Origin: Podospora comata | Lineage: Eukaryota; Ascomycota; Sordariomycetes; Sordariales; Podosporaceae | Length of the DNA: 64,000 bases | Direction of reading: 5' to 3' | NCBI GenBank assembly: GCA_017354895.1 | Contig: CP071498.1 | Location: 3,286,001-3,350,000 of the forward strand | Part shown: piece after piece, positions 9,751 to 22,505 of the stretch | How the letters are laid out: each line of letters begins with the position of its first letter | How positions within the stretch are numbered: position 1 is the stretch's first letter | The notes under the pieces: model-generated | Told to the model about the DNA's origin: nothing | Databases searched by the model: none | What the model saw: only the letters and a program-made list of their open reading frames with translations | Program-made: the position numbers and the translations under genes

Positions 9751-11622
9751 AGCGGAGATGGTGGGAAATTTTCTTTTTGGATTTTTTGGGATGGGAAAAG
9801 CGAATGGAGGTTCGAGTCTCAACACTTAAAAGCGCGGGTCGTGGAATGGGTGGCATCCTATTTTTTGACATCAATTACATTGTGAAGACTCATAGTTTTC
9901 TCATGTAGGAGCAATGAAGCATGAATGAATCGACATTATGACATTGAAACGTGACTATAGCTAGGTTTCTTTACACTCGTGGTCAACCATGACAGGGTGA
10001 CGGTGTCACGTTATCTGGGTCATGGTCACTATGGCAACTGTCATGCCTTAGCTTGAGTAATATGGCTTATTGGCCGGATATAAAGACACAGGATCAGAAG
10101 ACTACACATCTGTCCGAAGAGCCATGCTCCCTTCATTAGAGAATCATGTTTCACGTACGTGTGACGCATGGCTAGATGCCGCATCAGGATTCTGTATAGA
10201 ATACCGTCTAACTTCTTTAAATAAGCACTACGTATGTACGGTAGAGAAAAGCTTACACTGCGTGTATCAATCTTTTTGCTTTTGGATACCGTTATCAGAA
10301 GACCAACGCTTACACCATCATTAACCACTCACCATTCAACATACCAAAGAACCAGCTGCTTGGGAAATATAGACCCGCACAGGTAGGTATCGCTCATCTA
10401 ATCTCCCTCCTCATGGAGGAGAAGGAGGAGAAGCTAAGGAGATGGGCCAGCCTGGATATAGTACATTACATCAAGCCACCCCGATACCTGAAGTGAGAAA
10501 AAGGCTAATCCTATGTCACCAGATATTTCCTGCGCCGTGCTCGACCTTGCATGAGGGAGGATGGGTCGTCTCTCCGGCCCCAGATAAGACAGTTATCTAA
10601 CCGTTACAAACCTGATTCCTTCCTAACCAACAACTTCTACAACAACCCAGGACCTTGCCTCCTCCAGACACAACCTCTCAGGATCTACCCCGGCGATACT
10701 AATTTTGAGATGGGGCCGAACCAACGAAGCAAAGGTTTTGATGATCGTCACCGACGCCTACAACAAAATCTGGAACAAAGTCGGGATCCGGCCGGTCGGT
10801 GTGGGATGAGTTGTTGTCGGTGGATTGTCAGACAGGTTGCTCTTAGGGCTTCCGTGGGCCGGGCCACAGGTTGTCAGATTAGATAGATTTTCTGCTCTCC
10901 GGAGTGATTATTTCCAGTGCTTGACAATATCATAACTTTTCATACTTCTGTTCGGACATTCCACGCAAAGCTTTGTACTCCCCTCGCTTAAGTCTGTTGC
11001 TCACGAGGTAATCAGGTGTCTTTGATAGTCGTCAATGTTTGTGGGGCACCTGACAAAGGGCCCGGGTTTCACCAGACCCACGCCGGTTTGCTCTTAAGGC
11101 TGGATTTTCCATTTGTTTACTTTTAGACTTGAACAACCAACAACCAACTTACTGTAATACCAACTGTCAAACCTATTTTCTGGCCATTTTGGCCTCACTT
11201 TCGCAGCCAGTGGTTTTCCTAGGCCACTAGCCCAACAATGTTGCATGTGTTCAGACAGTTTTGTAGTAACCGGAGGTCAATAAACAACTCATCTCTGTAT
11301 ATACATGTGTCCTCTATCTAATAATACAATCATCAACCATGAATTCCTTCCTTCCATAGCCCATCATCAAGAACAATAAAGGCAACCCAACTGAAATAAT
11401 AATGCAACCCACTCCCCCATCCCATCCCATCCCATCCCATCCCATCCCATATCCCATCCAGGCCCAACACGAAAATAAGGGCAGACATCAGCAGCAACAC
11501 AAACCCATCCAAGACTAAACCATAAGAACGTCATGATCCCAACCCCCTCCCCCGCCCCCCCAAACCGAGAATCATTCTGTCCATGACATGCACTTTCATC
11601 CCATTATTAAACAGAATATAAC
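9751..11622. other. long intergenic region with a pentamer repeat
   Basis: About 1.9 kb with no convincing gene. It contains the pdx1 3' UTR, a few short frames without coding bias, a purine-rich GGAGGAGAAGGAGGAG-like stretch near 10415-10435, and a (CCCAT)7 tandem array at 11416-11450. Confidence 0.6.
11416..11450. repeat. (CCCAT)7 microsatellite
   Basis: Seven perfect copies of the pentamer CCCAT, directly preceded by CC. It lies 170 bp past the stop of the rhodopsin-like gene, possibly in its 3' UTR. Confidence 0.9.
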
Positions 11623-11905
11623 TTATCCAATCGACCTCGCCGTAACCTCCGGACCTAATAAAGAAGCCTGCGTACTAACCGACGCCGCATCCCCCTTCGC
11701 ATACGGCCTGCTCCCCGGCCTCAAAAATTCGGGCAGTTCCTCCACAATACTGCCTCGTGCCAAATGAGTGTCGGATCCCAGCTCCTTGTTCTCTCTCTCC
11801 CCATTCGTGGAGGCGGCGTTCGATTGCCTCGGCCGATGGTGCTGATGTGACTGCGCCTCGACATCGATATCCCTGAGGGCAACGTCCTCTATTACATTAT
11901 TTTCT

Positions 11906-11947
<42 letters not shown>

Positions 11948-13239
11948 CTCACAGTCGGCCCCTCCTCGGCGACAATCCCTAACCAGTTCCCGCCGGCCCC
12001 AGGCCGTGCCGGCGCCGGCTGATTCCGCAATGGCTTCGACCCGATCGTCAGCTGTGCTCCTCCGTTGCTGCCTGCCCCTCCACCGCTCGGCAGTCCTGTG
12101 CTCTCCCCTGATGGGGGCTCGAGTAAATTGGGAAAGAGGCGCGTGATGAGAGGCTTGAGTGTCATGGCGCAGGCGACAAGGATGGATATGTGGATCTCGA
12201 GTGACGTCCAGTGGTTCGACAAGGCGTTGACGTAGGTGTAATCTACGTGCGGGTTGCTTTTCAACCAAACGATGATGCTGAGACGGATGACGGAGACGAT
12301 GCAGATGCTAGGGGCGCGTTCATGTCAGTGACGTGGCAAGTGCCTTCCAAATATTGAAACCTACAAAAAGCCAATCGCAAAGACGGCGGTGACGGCGATT
12401 TTTTGTCGTCGAGGAAGTTTCAGTGGCATGATCATCGGGATCGGGAGGAGAAAGATCACAAAGTCTGTAAAGACCCCCAAACTAGAACAAGCTGTGAGTT
12501 TCCAAACAACGCGTCGGGGGGAGGGTGAGTGGTGAGGGTGTTCATACCTGGTGTTAACCCACCAAATAGACTCGGAATGGCAGTAGCTGGCCTTGACTCT
12601 GGGATCCCACACAGACTGGAGTGGAATGCAAAAGGTGAGCGTGGTGCCGAGTGCCCACAGATTATGCACAAGGACGAAGATGAGCATCGCCCACGAACAT
12701 TTCTTCGCCCAGTCATACGTGAAGATGGTCACGTATATCACGCATATCGAAGTCTTGCTGAGTCCCAAGGAGACGCAGTAGAGGAGCAGGGAAAAATACC
12801 ATGTCTGGGCACTAGAATCAGTCTCTCTCATCTGTAGTAATAGGTCGGGAGAAGGTGGCGTACCTTGAGCATCTTGAGAAAGTTTTCTTTCGGCTCAACA
12901 TCATATACGTGTTTCCCCATTCCATAGCCAACTTCCACTGTCATCACGGCCGACATGCCTGCAGCTACGAGCTAGTAGACTGTTAGAGGACCGCTTCAAA
13001 GTAATAATCTCGCTGAGGGGACGTACAAGTGATGCAAGGATTAGCCAATCTGCGGCACCAAGACTCCGGACAATCTTGATGCGAGTCCAGAATCTCAAGG
13101 CGACAAATATGGCGGCGAAGCTAAAAGCGACCCAGACCGAAGCCGCTATCCCAGGCCCTCTGGAATCATGCGGCCAATCTTCCTTGGGCCCGTACAGGGC
13201 AATGAGTGCACGCTCTTCATCTTCTTGACTGGGGCCCAT
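11623..13239 (-). CDS. SAT4/rhodopsin-domain 7-TM membrane protein
   Basis: Five exons: 13239-13027, 12971-12864, 12804-12548, 12481-12365 and 12307-11623. They sum to 1,380 nt (459 residues), and each intron has GT-AG ends. The N-terminus is short and acidic. Seven hydrophobic segments follow, in the order AASVWVAFSFAAIFVALRFW, ADWLILASLVAAGMSAV, FSLLLYCVSLGLS, WAMLIFVLVHNLWALG, SLGVFTDFVIFLLPIPMI, AVTAVFAIGFFICIVSVIRL and SLEIHISILVACAMTLKP. This is the fungus-specific rhodopsin/SAT4 (CFEM-GPCR-like) family, probably at the plasma membrane, with no defined ligand. The long cytosolic tail contains 13 consecutive Asn residues encoded by a GTT/AAC microsatellite. Start ATG 13239 has no upstream in-frame ATG before a stop. 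Confidence 0.88.
11908..11946. repeat. (GTT)13 trinucleotide repeat inside a coding exon
   Basis: Thirteen perfect GTT units, read as AAC on the coding minus strand and so encoding 13 Asn in the tail of the rhodopsin-like protein. Length variation would stay in frame. Confidence 0.9.
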
Positions 13240-14736
13240 CGAGTCGTTATAACTGTCGTCGAAAGAATTGAGAAACGGACATGCCTATCAGCACAGGAAG
13301 CGCAGGACGGTGGTACTCAAACAAGGGCTGTTGGACATGGCTCTGTCTTGTCACAGACCCAGCAGGCAAGAAGAGTGAGAGAGTCAAGGTGAGCTTAGCT
13401 ACTTAGCTCTCCAGGAGCGTGGATCTCTATCGTCTTTAAAGAGTGCCCCCGGTAACCTAAAGGGTTCAGCAGCACCTCGCAAATCCCCGCGGTCCCATCG
13501 CCCCATTCACTAGTATGTAACTTATGGACAGCAGGGGTTAGTGGCATTCAGGGGTAGCATCCGGGAGCTTTGCTTGGGCCAATGGGTGGTAGGGTGCATG
13601 CTGTTTCTTGGGGAAAGCCATCTGGGGTAGTGGAACAACCTCATCAATCAAGCGACCCCATAACGCAATGCGTACATGAAGCGATGAAACTGGCAGACCG
13701 GCTTTCGTCTCCCGAGCCTGGCGATGGGAAAAACATGTCGGAGTCTAGTATCGCCCCGTTAGTGGGCTAGAGGTCGACGACATCCACTTGGCAGCGCCAC
13801 AGCACTGACGGGTTTCTATCTGAAGCGGTTAGCCCATCACCGGCGTGGACTTGCAAATCCACAGAGTACAGAACCGGTGAGTCGGAATGGGACGAATTGG
13901 TCAGGGGATCGTCAGGTTTGCAATTCTGAAACCAAGGCTTGAATGCGGTGACAAAAATCTTGGGTCCCTCTTGGCTGCGTCGATCCAGTTATGCAGCAGT
14001 GATGCTTTGGGATTGGGGCGCCTGCAGCAGCCTCAAAATGCGCAGGATTGTCGGAAGCTCTGTGTGGGCAAATGGGAAAAGATGCCACCTTCCTTGTGGA
14101 GGCAGATGGCTATTTCTGCGCGGCGCAAGAGGTCTTTTGTTGCGCAGAGCGGGGGAGGATTTAATAGAAATAATCACGGTGTTGACCCAACCGAGTTACT
14201 GCGCCGAGCCAACAAGCTTTTGTGTTCTCTAGGGCAGGGACGATCACACCTCCTGCTTCTTGCGACAGCCACAAAATTAGCCACCGTCGACCAGCCCCAA
14301 CAAGAGGAAGCAGACAGAAGAAGCTATTCGCAATCTCATCGAGCGAGGTCCGATGTTGTAGGTGGTCATCACGTCAGTCTACCACACTCAAATGTGAAAC
14401 ATTCACAGATCGCACGGCGATCTCCTCATTTTTTGCCTGGTGTAACCCTGATCTGATGATCCTTGGTGATCGGCTGAGCTGCCTGCCTCGCTGCCAAGAC
14501 CAGTTGCCTGCCGGCAAGTGTTGGCCCATGCACGCCCCACCAAAATTTCCAACACCGCGGGGCAGCTGTTTGATGCATTGAGCCTTCAGATCACAAGCAT
14601 CAAGTTCACTTTCATACTCTTACCTCTTACCAGCAAAGCCAGCCCTTCAAGCAGCGCACGTCGTCTATTCTTGAATCATTTCAAATTGCAGTACAACCCA
14701 CTCTACACTTCTCAACAACCAACACATCAATTCACC
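13240..14736. other. divergent intergenic region, no gene supported
   Basis: About 1.5 kb between the minus-strand rhodopsin-like gene and plus-strand RPC37. The largest frame (13887-14456) is Arg/Ser/Leu-rich with no domain and is overlapped by others. It is likely the two promoters and leaders. A CT-rich leader precedes the RPC37 start. Confidence 0.55.
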
Positions 14737-15809
14737 ATGTCCGCCACACCCTTCGACGAAGATGACGACCCCATCATGGCCGAGTACAACCTCTTCGTCA
14801 AGCCCCCCCTTCCCGAAAACCGCAAGCTCGTCCTCCTCCAGTTCTTCAACAAGACCGCCACCGACCCCTCCACCCTCCGCATCCCCCACATCATCGGAAT
14901 GCGCCACAAGCCCGAGTCCGGTTTCTACGAGGTAGACCTCCCAATGGACATCAACACGGCCTACGATCGCAACAAAGGCGTAGAGATGGGCACCGCCCTC
15001 ACCAAGTCTCTCGAGGCAAAAAAGGGCGGCACGCACGGTTTGGCGGGTGGATTCAGCTCCGTAGGTCCCGCCGCGACAGCAGCAAGCAGAGGTCGGAGGA
15101 TGGCCCCTGGTGAGGAGGAATCGCCACGGATGAACTTCGAGGAGGCCGCGAGGAAGAACATGGTGCTCAAGACGCAGACGCTGAGCGGTCATCGCATTGC
15201 GAACGAGAACGTACCTCACAGTTATGTTGGTGTCTTCAAGGGCAGTAAGTTCACCTTGCTCACTCTTTACCCATTCCCACTGTCCTCTTACTGACCGCCC
15301 CCTCCCCCTCAGATAACATCCACCTAACCCCCTTCAGCGACACCGTCAACCTCCGCCCCTTCCAACCGCACCTTGATGCCGTCACCGAGCAAGAACGCCT
15401 CAACCGTCCCAACCCAAACGCACCCCAAGACGCCGCCCCCGGCGCCCGCGCCCCAGGCCGCGCAATCCAAATGTCTCTCAAGTCAGCCATGGACGGCGTG
15501 GCGACTGACACTATGGCTGACCGGACGCACAAGGTCCAGCTGGAAAAGTGGCAGCACTTGGATTACATGCCCGACGACACGAATGGTGCCTGGCAGGCCT
15601 ACAGGGAGAACCTCTTGTTGGTTCCAGAACAGGATTTGGAAGGGGTCAACAAGGAGGGGACGAAGGAGGATGCAAAGGGCAAGACGAAGGAGGTGGCCGA
15701 TGAGAGGGATAAGATCTGTGCCATGCCCGATCTTGTCGACAAGGTTGCGCATCTGAGGACAGATTGGGATGAGGAGAAGTATATCAAGATTATAACGGAA
15801 AAGTGGTAG
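14737..15809 (+). CDS. RPC37: RNA polymerase III subunit RPC37/RPC5
   Basis: Two exons, 14737-15244 and 15313-15809, with an intron GTAAGT...CCTCAG. They total 1,005 nt (334 residues). The product fits the RPC5/Sin family, the C37 subunit that with C53 forms the TFIIF-like subcomplex of RNA polymerase III and acts in termination and reinitiation. Visible signatures are the acidic N-terminus DDDPIMAEYNLFVKPPLPEN, LVLLQFFNK, MRHKPESGFYEVDLPMDINTAYD, and after the intron NNIHLTPFSDTVNLRPFQPHLD. A disordered acidic/Lys-rich C-terminal part follows. Start ATG 14737 is in good context (CACCATGTC). Nuclear. The identification rests on domain-level resemblance, as the family is poorly conserved in sequence. 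Confidence 0.85.
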
Positions 15810-16547
15810 TTTTTGGCATTTGGGCATGGTGTCTTGCTGGTTGTCCTCAAGGTGGAGTTTAATGGCGTTTTTTGTGTTTGGGGGCTACTTCATATAAAGG
15901 GAAGGTTTTACTAGTATCAAGTATAATCGATACCCTCCCTGTCTTTCAATCGAACATAAGAGACTAAGGATTTGAGTTGGCACAACTCCTCATTGTATCT
16001 AGATGCATGTGCATACATAGTGGGGTGTTGGAGAAGGAATGGTGGAATATATCCAGCAGCCTGAAGCAGAATAACGGCCGTTGTCAACAAAAACGACGGC
16101 TTCAACTTGAAATTGCCAAATTAACATGATACAGAAACAGAAACAAGACAGACTGTGCTATGGACCTTGTTTACAGACATGTTCCAAATACCGTACGCAA
16201 GAAATCAATAATTCACGTATGGCTATGCTCCTAATTTTAGACAAAAGATCACATAAACTTCCACACCAGCCTTTCCTGACTCTCCCTCCAGAAGTTCCCT
16301 GCCATTTTCCACCATCCGTTTTGTTGGGTATCATTGCCAGTTAGAGCAGCTTTCCATAAATACTATTGTGCAATGAAAAATAATGCGCTGCCAGTATAGA
16401 ACCTGCTGTGCTTTGTGCGCTCCGCTTCATGATGCATCAAAACTTTCGTGCGATTATGACGAAAAGAAAATCCAGGATTGACACCTATCAAAGATCCTTC
16501 TGCCCTCAGCGGTACGAGATCCTGCCAAACCTGGCACTGCTCATCAA
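15810..16547. other. convergent 3' region, no gene
   Basis: 3' flanks of RPC37 and PAT1 facing each other. AT-richer than the genes and without coding frames of note. Confidence 0.65.
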
Positions 16548-19121
16548 TTACTGTAGGAGCTCGACATCCAACCCAATGCTGCGCATGAAGAGGTTCACAT
16601 TCTGGAGACGCTGGGCGCCCATGTCTGCGGGGAGTGTCTTTGACAAAGCGACCGTGTCCATGACGCGGTCCTTGACAGCAAGTACAAGCCTCTGCTGCTG
16701 CTCTGGGCTAGCTCCTATGCCAAGCGCCGCGAGCAGTTGCCATACGTAAATGTCATCGGCGGTGTTCACAGAGCCAGGGAACATATAGGGAAGCGTAGGT
16801 TCGAGACGATCGAAAAAGTCAGTGTGACACGTGTCCCTGTATTTCGTTAGCCATGGTTGTGGTGGTATTGGGTGAATATCAACTTACCAAGCCTGCCAGG
16901 ATGGATGGGTGTTTCCAACATTAACCTTAATAATTTCGGCACGGCTCAGGATCATGGTGATCATGGAAGCTCCGATGCGACTCTTTGCAATAATGTCCAA
17001 TCGTTGCTTGGAAAGAATAGACAACAGACCGGCAACGATGTCAAGATCGAGCTCGTTCAAGAAGTTGAAGAGCGTATTCATGACGGCGTTGGAGAAAATG
17101 TGAATATTCTCGCGCATTGCAGCTGTCAGCTGGACCGCGGCGGACGTCACCTGGGCGTTGACAACAACATCAAGCTTGTCAAGATTGACGATAACCAAGG
17201 TGAGAATGGTGGTGCGCTGCTCCTGGCTGAGATGGCGGAAGATCCTGTTCATAGCCTTCATACCCTTGTTATATGACAGAAGCGCAACAAAAGGATGGGG
17301 GTGTCCCGGTTGAGGTTCATCGTAGACTCTCAGCGCGGACCACAGATCCTGGTTCAGGGCTTGGGCTTCGTTGCTCCAATGCATGCCCCGCTGGTGACCT
17401 TCAACATCGGTGTCGCTTGTAGGGGGAGGTGGCAGGACGCGGTCGTGGTCTTCCATCTTCATGAGTATGGTATAGATGCGTTCAATGGTGCGCAGATCAC
17501 TCTTACGATCGCCGGCACTGACGACCTTGTGCGCACTGCTAGGACGGTTGGCATCATCGGTGCTCTCTGTGCGCTTGATGTTAAGCAGCGGCTTGGGTGT
17601 CTTGGCGTTGCTGAATGAAATTTTGCCCAGACTTCCCTCGATGACGAGTTGCTTGTTCTTGGGCTTGTTCTTGGCAGCTTCAACAGCTCGCTGGACCTGC
17701 TGTTCCATACGCTGCATATGATTCTCAGGGCCTCGGTGGCGACGCATGTGACCCGACCTGTTGCCAGTCTGGAAAAGATAGGTCTGTGCAAAGTTGTTGA
17801 GTGGCTGGTTGGGGTGTTGCCTTTGACCGCCCTGAAGCGAGCTATGAACTTGATAGTAAAAATCTTCGGCAAGCGACTCATCAGTCCCGTGCTCGTTCGG
17901 GTTGCCAGTGGCGGCAACAAGCTGCTGAAGCTGAATGCGTGTGACGAAGCTTTTGTCCTGGGGTGTCATGACACCGTTGTCACGAGACATCAGGTAGATC
18001 TTGTGGTTCCGTTTAGCGCGCTTAGCCTCCTGTTCCATGTAGGCGGCCCTTTGCTCTTCGGTAAGCTGGGACACCTGGGATGGATGCGTTATGATGTTGG
18101 GCTGTCTCCCGAAAGAACCCTGCTGTCTATGGGCAGGTTGAGTTGGGGGGGCAGAAGGCCCTGGTACCGGAGGCGTGGGATGCTGCTGCATCCCCAATCT
18201 AGCGGCATCTCCAGAGAGACGATTCGGATTCTGCAAGATTTGAGTTGGCTGAACAGAAGTCGATGACGGTTGCCGTTGATGAGCAGCAGGTTGGACCGGG
18301 GGCTGGGGCGAAGGCGCTTGGGTGGACTGAGGTCTTTGCAGTACGTGAATCGGGAGAGCTTGTCTGGTATGATCAACCGGGGGAACAAATTGTTGCTGAG
18401 CCGGTTGAGCAAATTGAATGGCCGGGTCATAAGGGATTTGCGAAGGGCCTTGAGCATGAGGAGCCGGAGATGGTGTAGCTTGGGCAGCCTTGGCCTGGGC
18501 CTGAGCCCTCATTTGAGCCTCGACTTCCTCCAGGCTTAGAATCTTGCGACTGGGCGCGGAACTCGACTGGGCAGCCTGCTGGGAGACCTGAGGGGCAGGC
18601 TGTGCCGGCTTCTTCGGCGCCACACCCCAGAGAGAGGCATCGACCTGCAATTCGGGAACCGGCTCGTTGTTGTTGTACTTGTCATTTGAATACTTCTCGT
18701 AGCCGGTGCGATAGTGGCCCTGAGATGTATAGCCGTACGAGGCTGCGCTTTGAAGAGACGGCTGACCGTAAGACATCTGCTGGACAGGCTGGGCAGGCTG
18801 GGCGGACCGGGCCGGCGGCTGCTGACGATTGAAAAGATAATGTTCCTCCTCGATGGCATTCTGAACCTTGGCAGTTTGCGAGAAGAAATCAAAATCCTTA
18901 CCAACAGGCGCGGCAGCTATGTCGCTAGTATCCCCGAAAGTATCATCGTTGTAGGCGTCCTTGGTTTCTTCGAGCTGATCTCCAAGCCCGTCATAGGTGT
19001 CTTCAAACTCCAAAGCATCGCCATCGTCGTCTCGGCCAGAAAGGCCTTGGAAGGGATTGTGGGCCTGTGAAAAGCCAGTGGCCGCCGTGTTATGGCCGTT
19101 ATTGAATCCAAAGAACGACAT
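16548..19121 (-). CDS. PAT1: mRNA decapping activator PAT1
   Basis: Two exons, 19121-16888 and 16836-16548 (intron GTAAGT...ATACAG), totalling 2,523 nt and 840 residues, a usual PAT1 length. The N-terminus begins MSFFGFNNG with a conserved acidic FDTYDGLGD-like motif and FDFFSQTAKVQNAIEEE. A long Pro/Gln-rich disordered linker (about residues 110-330) follows. The conserved middle has EQRAAYMEQEAKRAKRNHKI and LVIEGSLGKISFSNAKTPKP. The helical-repeat C-terminal domain includes RIFRHLSQEQRTTILTLVI and ends near GIGASPEQQQRLVLAVK. PAT1 bridges the Lsm1-7 ring, Dhh1 and the decapping enzyme in P-bodies to repress translation and drive mRNA decay. Confidence 0.95.
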
Positions 19122-21019
19122 GATTGCGACTTCGGGGGAAGTTGCAGAGACGCAGAGGTCGAGAGAATTACTAAACGAGGGATATTAGCCACTGATGCGA
19201 TAAAGATACTGTGAAAGCCCATGACCGAAGTTGGGCAGAATCAAGGGGGCAGCCCTGGTGTTTGCGTCAAGGCATAGTCGACGCCGAACGCTCCAAATGG
19301 CGCAGCCAGACCCGTTGGTCGCGGGCAAAGGCGATCCACATGCACATGGCTAGTAAGGGAAGGAAATGTATAGTACTTACAGCGTGGAAAATAGAGATAG
19401 CCTTGTGGTCGAGTCGGTCAAATATCATGATGATGTGATCGATGCGACCAGATTGCGAAGGTGGGATGGCCGGAACAAGCGAACCGTGAAGGCGGCAGGC
19501 TTGTGGATGGAGCTGTATACTGCTGAAAAGAAACACAACAGACTCGAGCCCGAAAACAGAAACAAGATCGCGGCAAAGCGCCGCGGGAAAACAAACCGGT
19601 GGCGAGGCAAAGGAAAGGGACGAAGTGAATAGGTATCCAGGTGGATGAGGTAACCTTGGAGTTGGAGGTTGCGAGAGCCAGTGGGTCATCACCGTGGCTC
19701 ACCCCAAAGAATGGAGCGCTAAGTGGGATATGTAAATGATCCGGTTGACCAATAGGCGTTGCCATTGACCCCGGATTATCTCGGATTATTGCTGTGGTGG
19801 TGGGGAAGTAGGTAAGTCGTGCACGGAGCACACAATCCTCCTGCAACACCCCGCGTCTGACAACTTCAGCCAAATCTTCAGAGGTTTGGTTCTGCCCGTT
19901 GCATTTACAGCGGGACCAACTGCTCCTGGATATTTTAAGCCTGCTCCCAATATCCATATTGCCCTGGACCGAGTATCGTAATGCTTGCTTTCAACTACCA
20001 TCTATCACATGTTACTTTGGCGAAGCATCACTGCTTGTATGGAAGTTCTGCACAACAGCCTACCTTAAAACAACCTCCCCGTCTCTAGGTATCAGTTGGA
20101 CGACCAACAACATGAACCAACAGGGCAAGCGTGCCTCTCTAAAGAATGCCTACGAGCCGTTGGGTAAGAATCAGTTTTGCCCAGCTCCTTGCTGCACAAA
20201 CCGTCTTTTAGTTGCGGCGCCGTCACTCAGAAGATTCAAGCATCGGCAGTGTCCCACATCAAAGCCCCACGCGGAGAGCAGCCCGGTTCCTGGCGGCGCG
20301 GGACCTACGGATCGGATCTCCCTCCAGCTAGGTACTGTCGGATAGCAAGAGGAATTCAAAGGGCCCAAACTGCAGGCAATATAGAGTCACCTGCGTGTTT
20401 TCTATGGCCCCAAGCATCTGTGGCATTCTGCTTGCATTGCATTGTCGCTGTCTCCAAGCGAGGCAGGGTCTTCGGCGTCCGAAGGGCTGGAGATGCAAGG
20501 GTTTTACGAGATTTGGCGACCTCTGTGACAAAAGGTTCCATCATATCTTGGGGTCTATATGGATTGGTTGTGTAACAGTTAGAGGTGTACCTGAGGAGCA
20601 CTGAGACCATCCCTTAATTCCCTGGACTTTTTTGGCGCTTGGCCCCAAGGGACAGAACGTCCGCTCTATTATTTTTCTCTCCATTCCTACACCTCCACGT
20701 CGTGAATTCTTGACTCTCTTAAACCCTTGAGAAGCGCAGGCTATGACAGGCTGTTCCTGAACCTAGTCACCAACGATATGCTCCATCAATAAGCTCCCTG
20801 GTTTCGTTTGGACACGGCGTCCCCACCAATAACGTTAAGCTTTGGCCTGGAACAACTCCTCGCCACGATCACGAATTGCCCTTGGGCGTTTCCAAAACCC
20901 AAGCGCTGTCTGGAGACCTCTACCACGCACTCTCCAGTTTGGCGATCGCATCTTCTTTTCTTCTTCCTCGTCTGCCACAGCCATCAAAACGCCCAACGAT
21001 TTGACTGGCATCCTTCACC
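19122..21019. other. divergent intergenic region between PAT1 and the GT15 gene
   Basis: 1.9 kb. Frames on both strands (for example 19267-19692 minus and 19899-20345 plus) lack domains and mutually overlap. A splice-like CAAG-GTAAG pattern is not followed by a convincing exon. It probably holds two promoters and a long leader. Confidence 0.5.
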
Positions 21020-22505
21020 ATGGCGGCCGGCAGCGCTCGCTATGTGCGCTACATCCTAATTGCCTTTTTCGTACGTCAGCCCTCAAGGTGATGCCCCAGC
21101 TTTGCTGGGAAGACTTCCTGTTAACGCATGCGCTTTAGGTATTGGCAGTTTTCTACTTTATATCGGATTCTAGCAATGCGATTTCCCAAAATATTCCAAT
21201 CCCCCATGGCAACAAGGGCACCGATGACCACGCCCACAAGGATGCCGTTTTAAACAACCAGCCCAACAGCCATGATGCTGCTGGTGATACCCACAACACC
21301 AAGAACAAGCCCGCGATCCCCAAGGTTGGCGCTAACATCGATCCCGCCGAGTACCCGCTGGCCATGACCCCAAATGACCCCGGATTCCACGATCTGTCCG
21401 GCATCAAGGGAGGACCCCGCGTTAACGCAACCTTCGTTACCCTGGCACGCAACTCTGACGTCTGGGAGATCGCCAAGTCCATTCGTCAAGTTGAGGACCG
21501 TTTCAACCGGAGATACAACTACGACTGGGTTTTCCTGAATGACCAGCCCTTCGACGACACTTTCAAGAAGGTCACAACATCCCTTTGCTCGGGCAAGACG
21601 CACTATGGTCTCATTGGCGAGGAACACTGGGGTTTCCCTGATTTCATCGACCAGGAGAAGGCCAAGAAGGTTCGCGAGGATATGAAAGAGCGCAAGATCA
21701 TTTACGGCGACAGCGTCAGCTACCGCCACATGTGCCGCTTCGAGTCTGGCTTCTTCTTCCGCCAGCCCCTGATGATGAACTACGAATACTACTGGCGTGT
21801 CGAGCCCTCGGTCGAGCTGTTCTGCGACATTCACTACGATCCCTTCCGCTTCATGCACGAGAATGGAAAGAAGTACAGTTTCGTGCTCAGCTTGTACGAG
21901 TACATTGAGACCATCCCCACCCTGTGGGACAGTGTCACCAAGTTTATGAAGAATCACCCCGAGCACATTGCTGAGGACAACTCCATGGGTTTCCTGAGTG
22001 ATGACGGTGGCAAGACGTACAACAAGTGCCACTTCGTAAGTGGTTTCTCTGCGCTCAATTTGAGGTGATGTGCTGCTAACAGTCTTCTAGTGGTCCAACT
22101 TCGAGATTGGTAGTTTGAGCTGGCTCCGCTCCAAGGCCTACATTGACTACTTTGAGTCCCTCGACAGGGATGGCGGTTTCTTCTACGAGCGCTGGGGTGA
22201 TGCCCCTGTGCACTCGATTGCTGCGGCCCTCATGCTTCCCAAGGACCAGATTCACTTCTTCAACGACATTGCCTACTACCACGTGCCCTTCACCCACTGC
22301 CCAACGGGTGAGAAGCTCCGCACGGACCTCAAGTGCCACTGCGACCCCAAGAACAACTTTGACTGGAAGGGGTATTCTTGTAAGCATCGATAAGGCCTCC
22401 CTCTTCTGGAAACATCCAGCTAACTGACTTCATCTAGGCACATCAAGATACTTTGAGGTCAACGGTCTAGAGAAGCCCGAGGGCTGGCAAGACCAGACTG
22501 ACTAA
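21020..22505 (+). CDS. alpha-1,2-mannosyltransferase, GT15 (KRE2/MNT1/KTR) family
   Basis: Four exons: 21020-21070, 21139-22035, 22091-22379 and 22438-22505. They total 1,305 nt (434 residues), all with GT-AG introns. The tiny first exon ends inside the signal anchor ([17 protein letters not shown], then VLAVFYFIS), which makes a type II Golgi membrane protein. A short stem follows, then the GT15 catalytic domain with [68 protein letters not shown] and the late [15 protein letters not shown]. The Glu in NFEIG and the WRVEP segment belong to the conserved active site. It transfers mannose from GDP-mannose to O- and N-linked glycans of cell-wall and secreted proteins. Confidence 0.95.

Noticed and set aside
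8665-9825. 386-codon minus-strand ORF across pdx1
   Set aside because: It is the antisense shadow of a gene with extreme C/G third-position bias, which removes stops on the other strand. The sequence is a Leu/Gly/Asp/His-rich string without a domain.
9806-9830. GGTTCGAGTC string, a common tRNA T-loop signature
   Set aside because: It lies in the pdx1 3' flank, and the surrounding bases form no cloverleaf.
13887-14456. 189-codon plus-strand ORF upstream of RPC37
   Set aside because: Composition is that of untranslated DNA and it overlaps other frames. There is no domain and no splice link to RPC37.
21250-22032. 260-codon minus-strand ORF across the GT15 gene
   Set aside because: Antisense shadow; Val/Gly/Leu-rich with no family signature.
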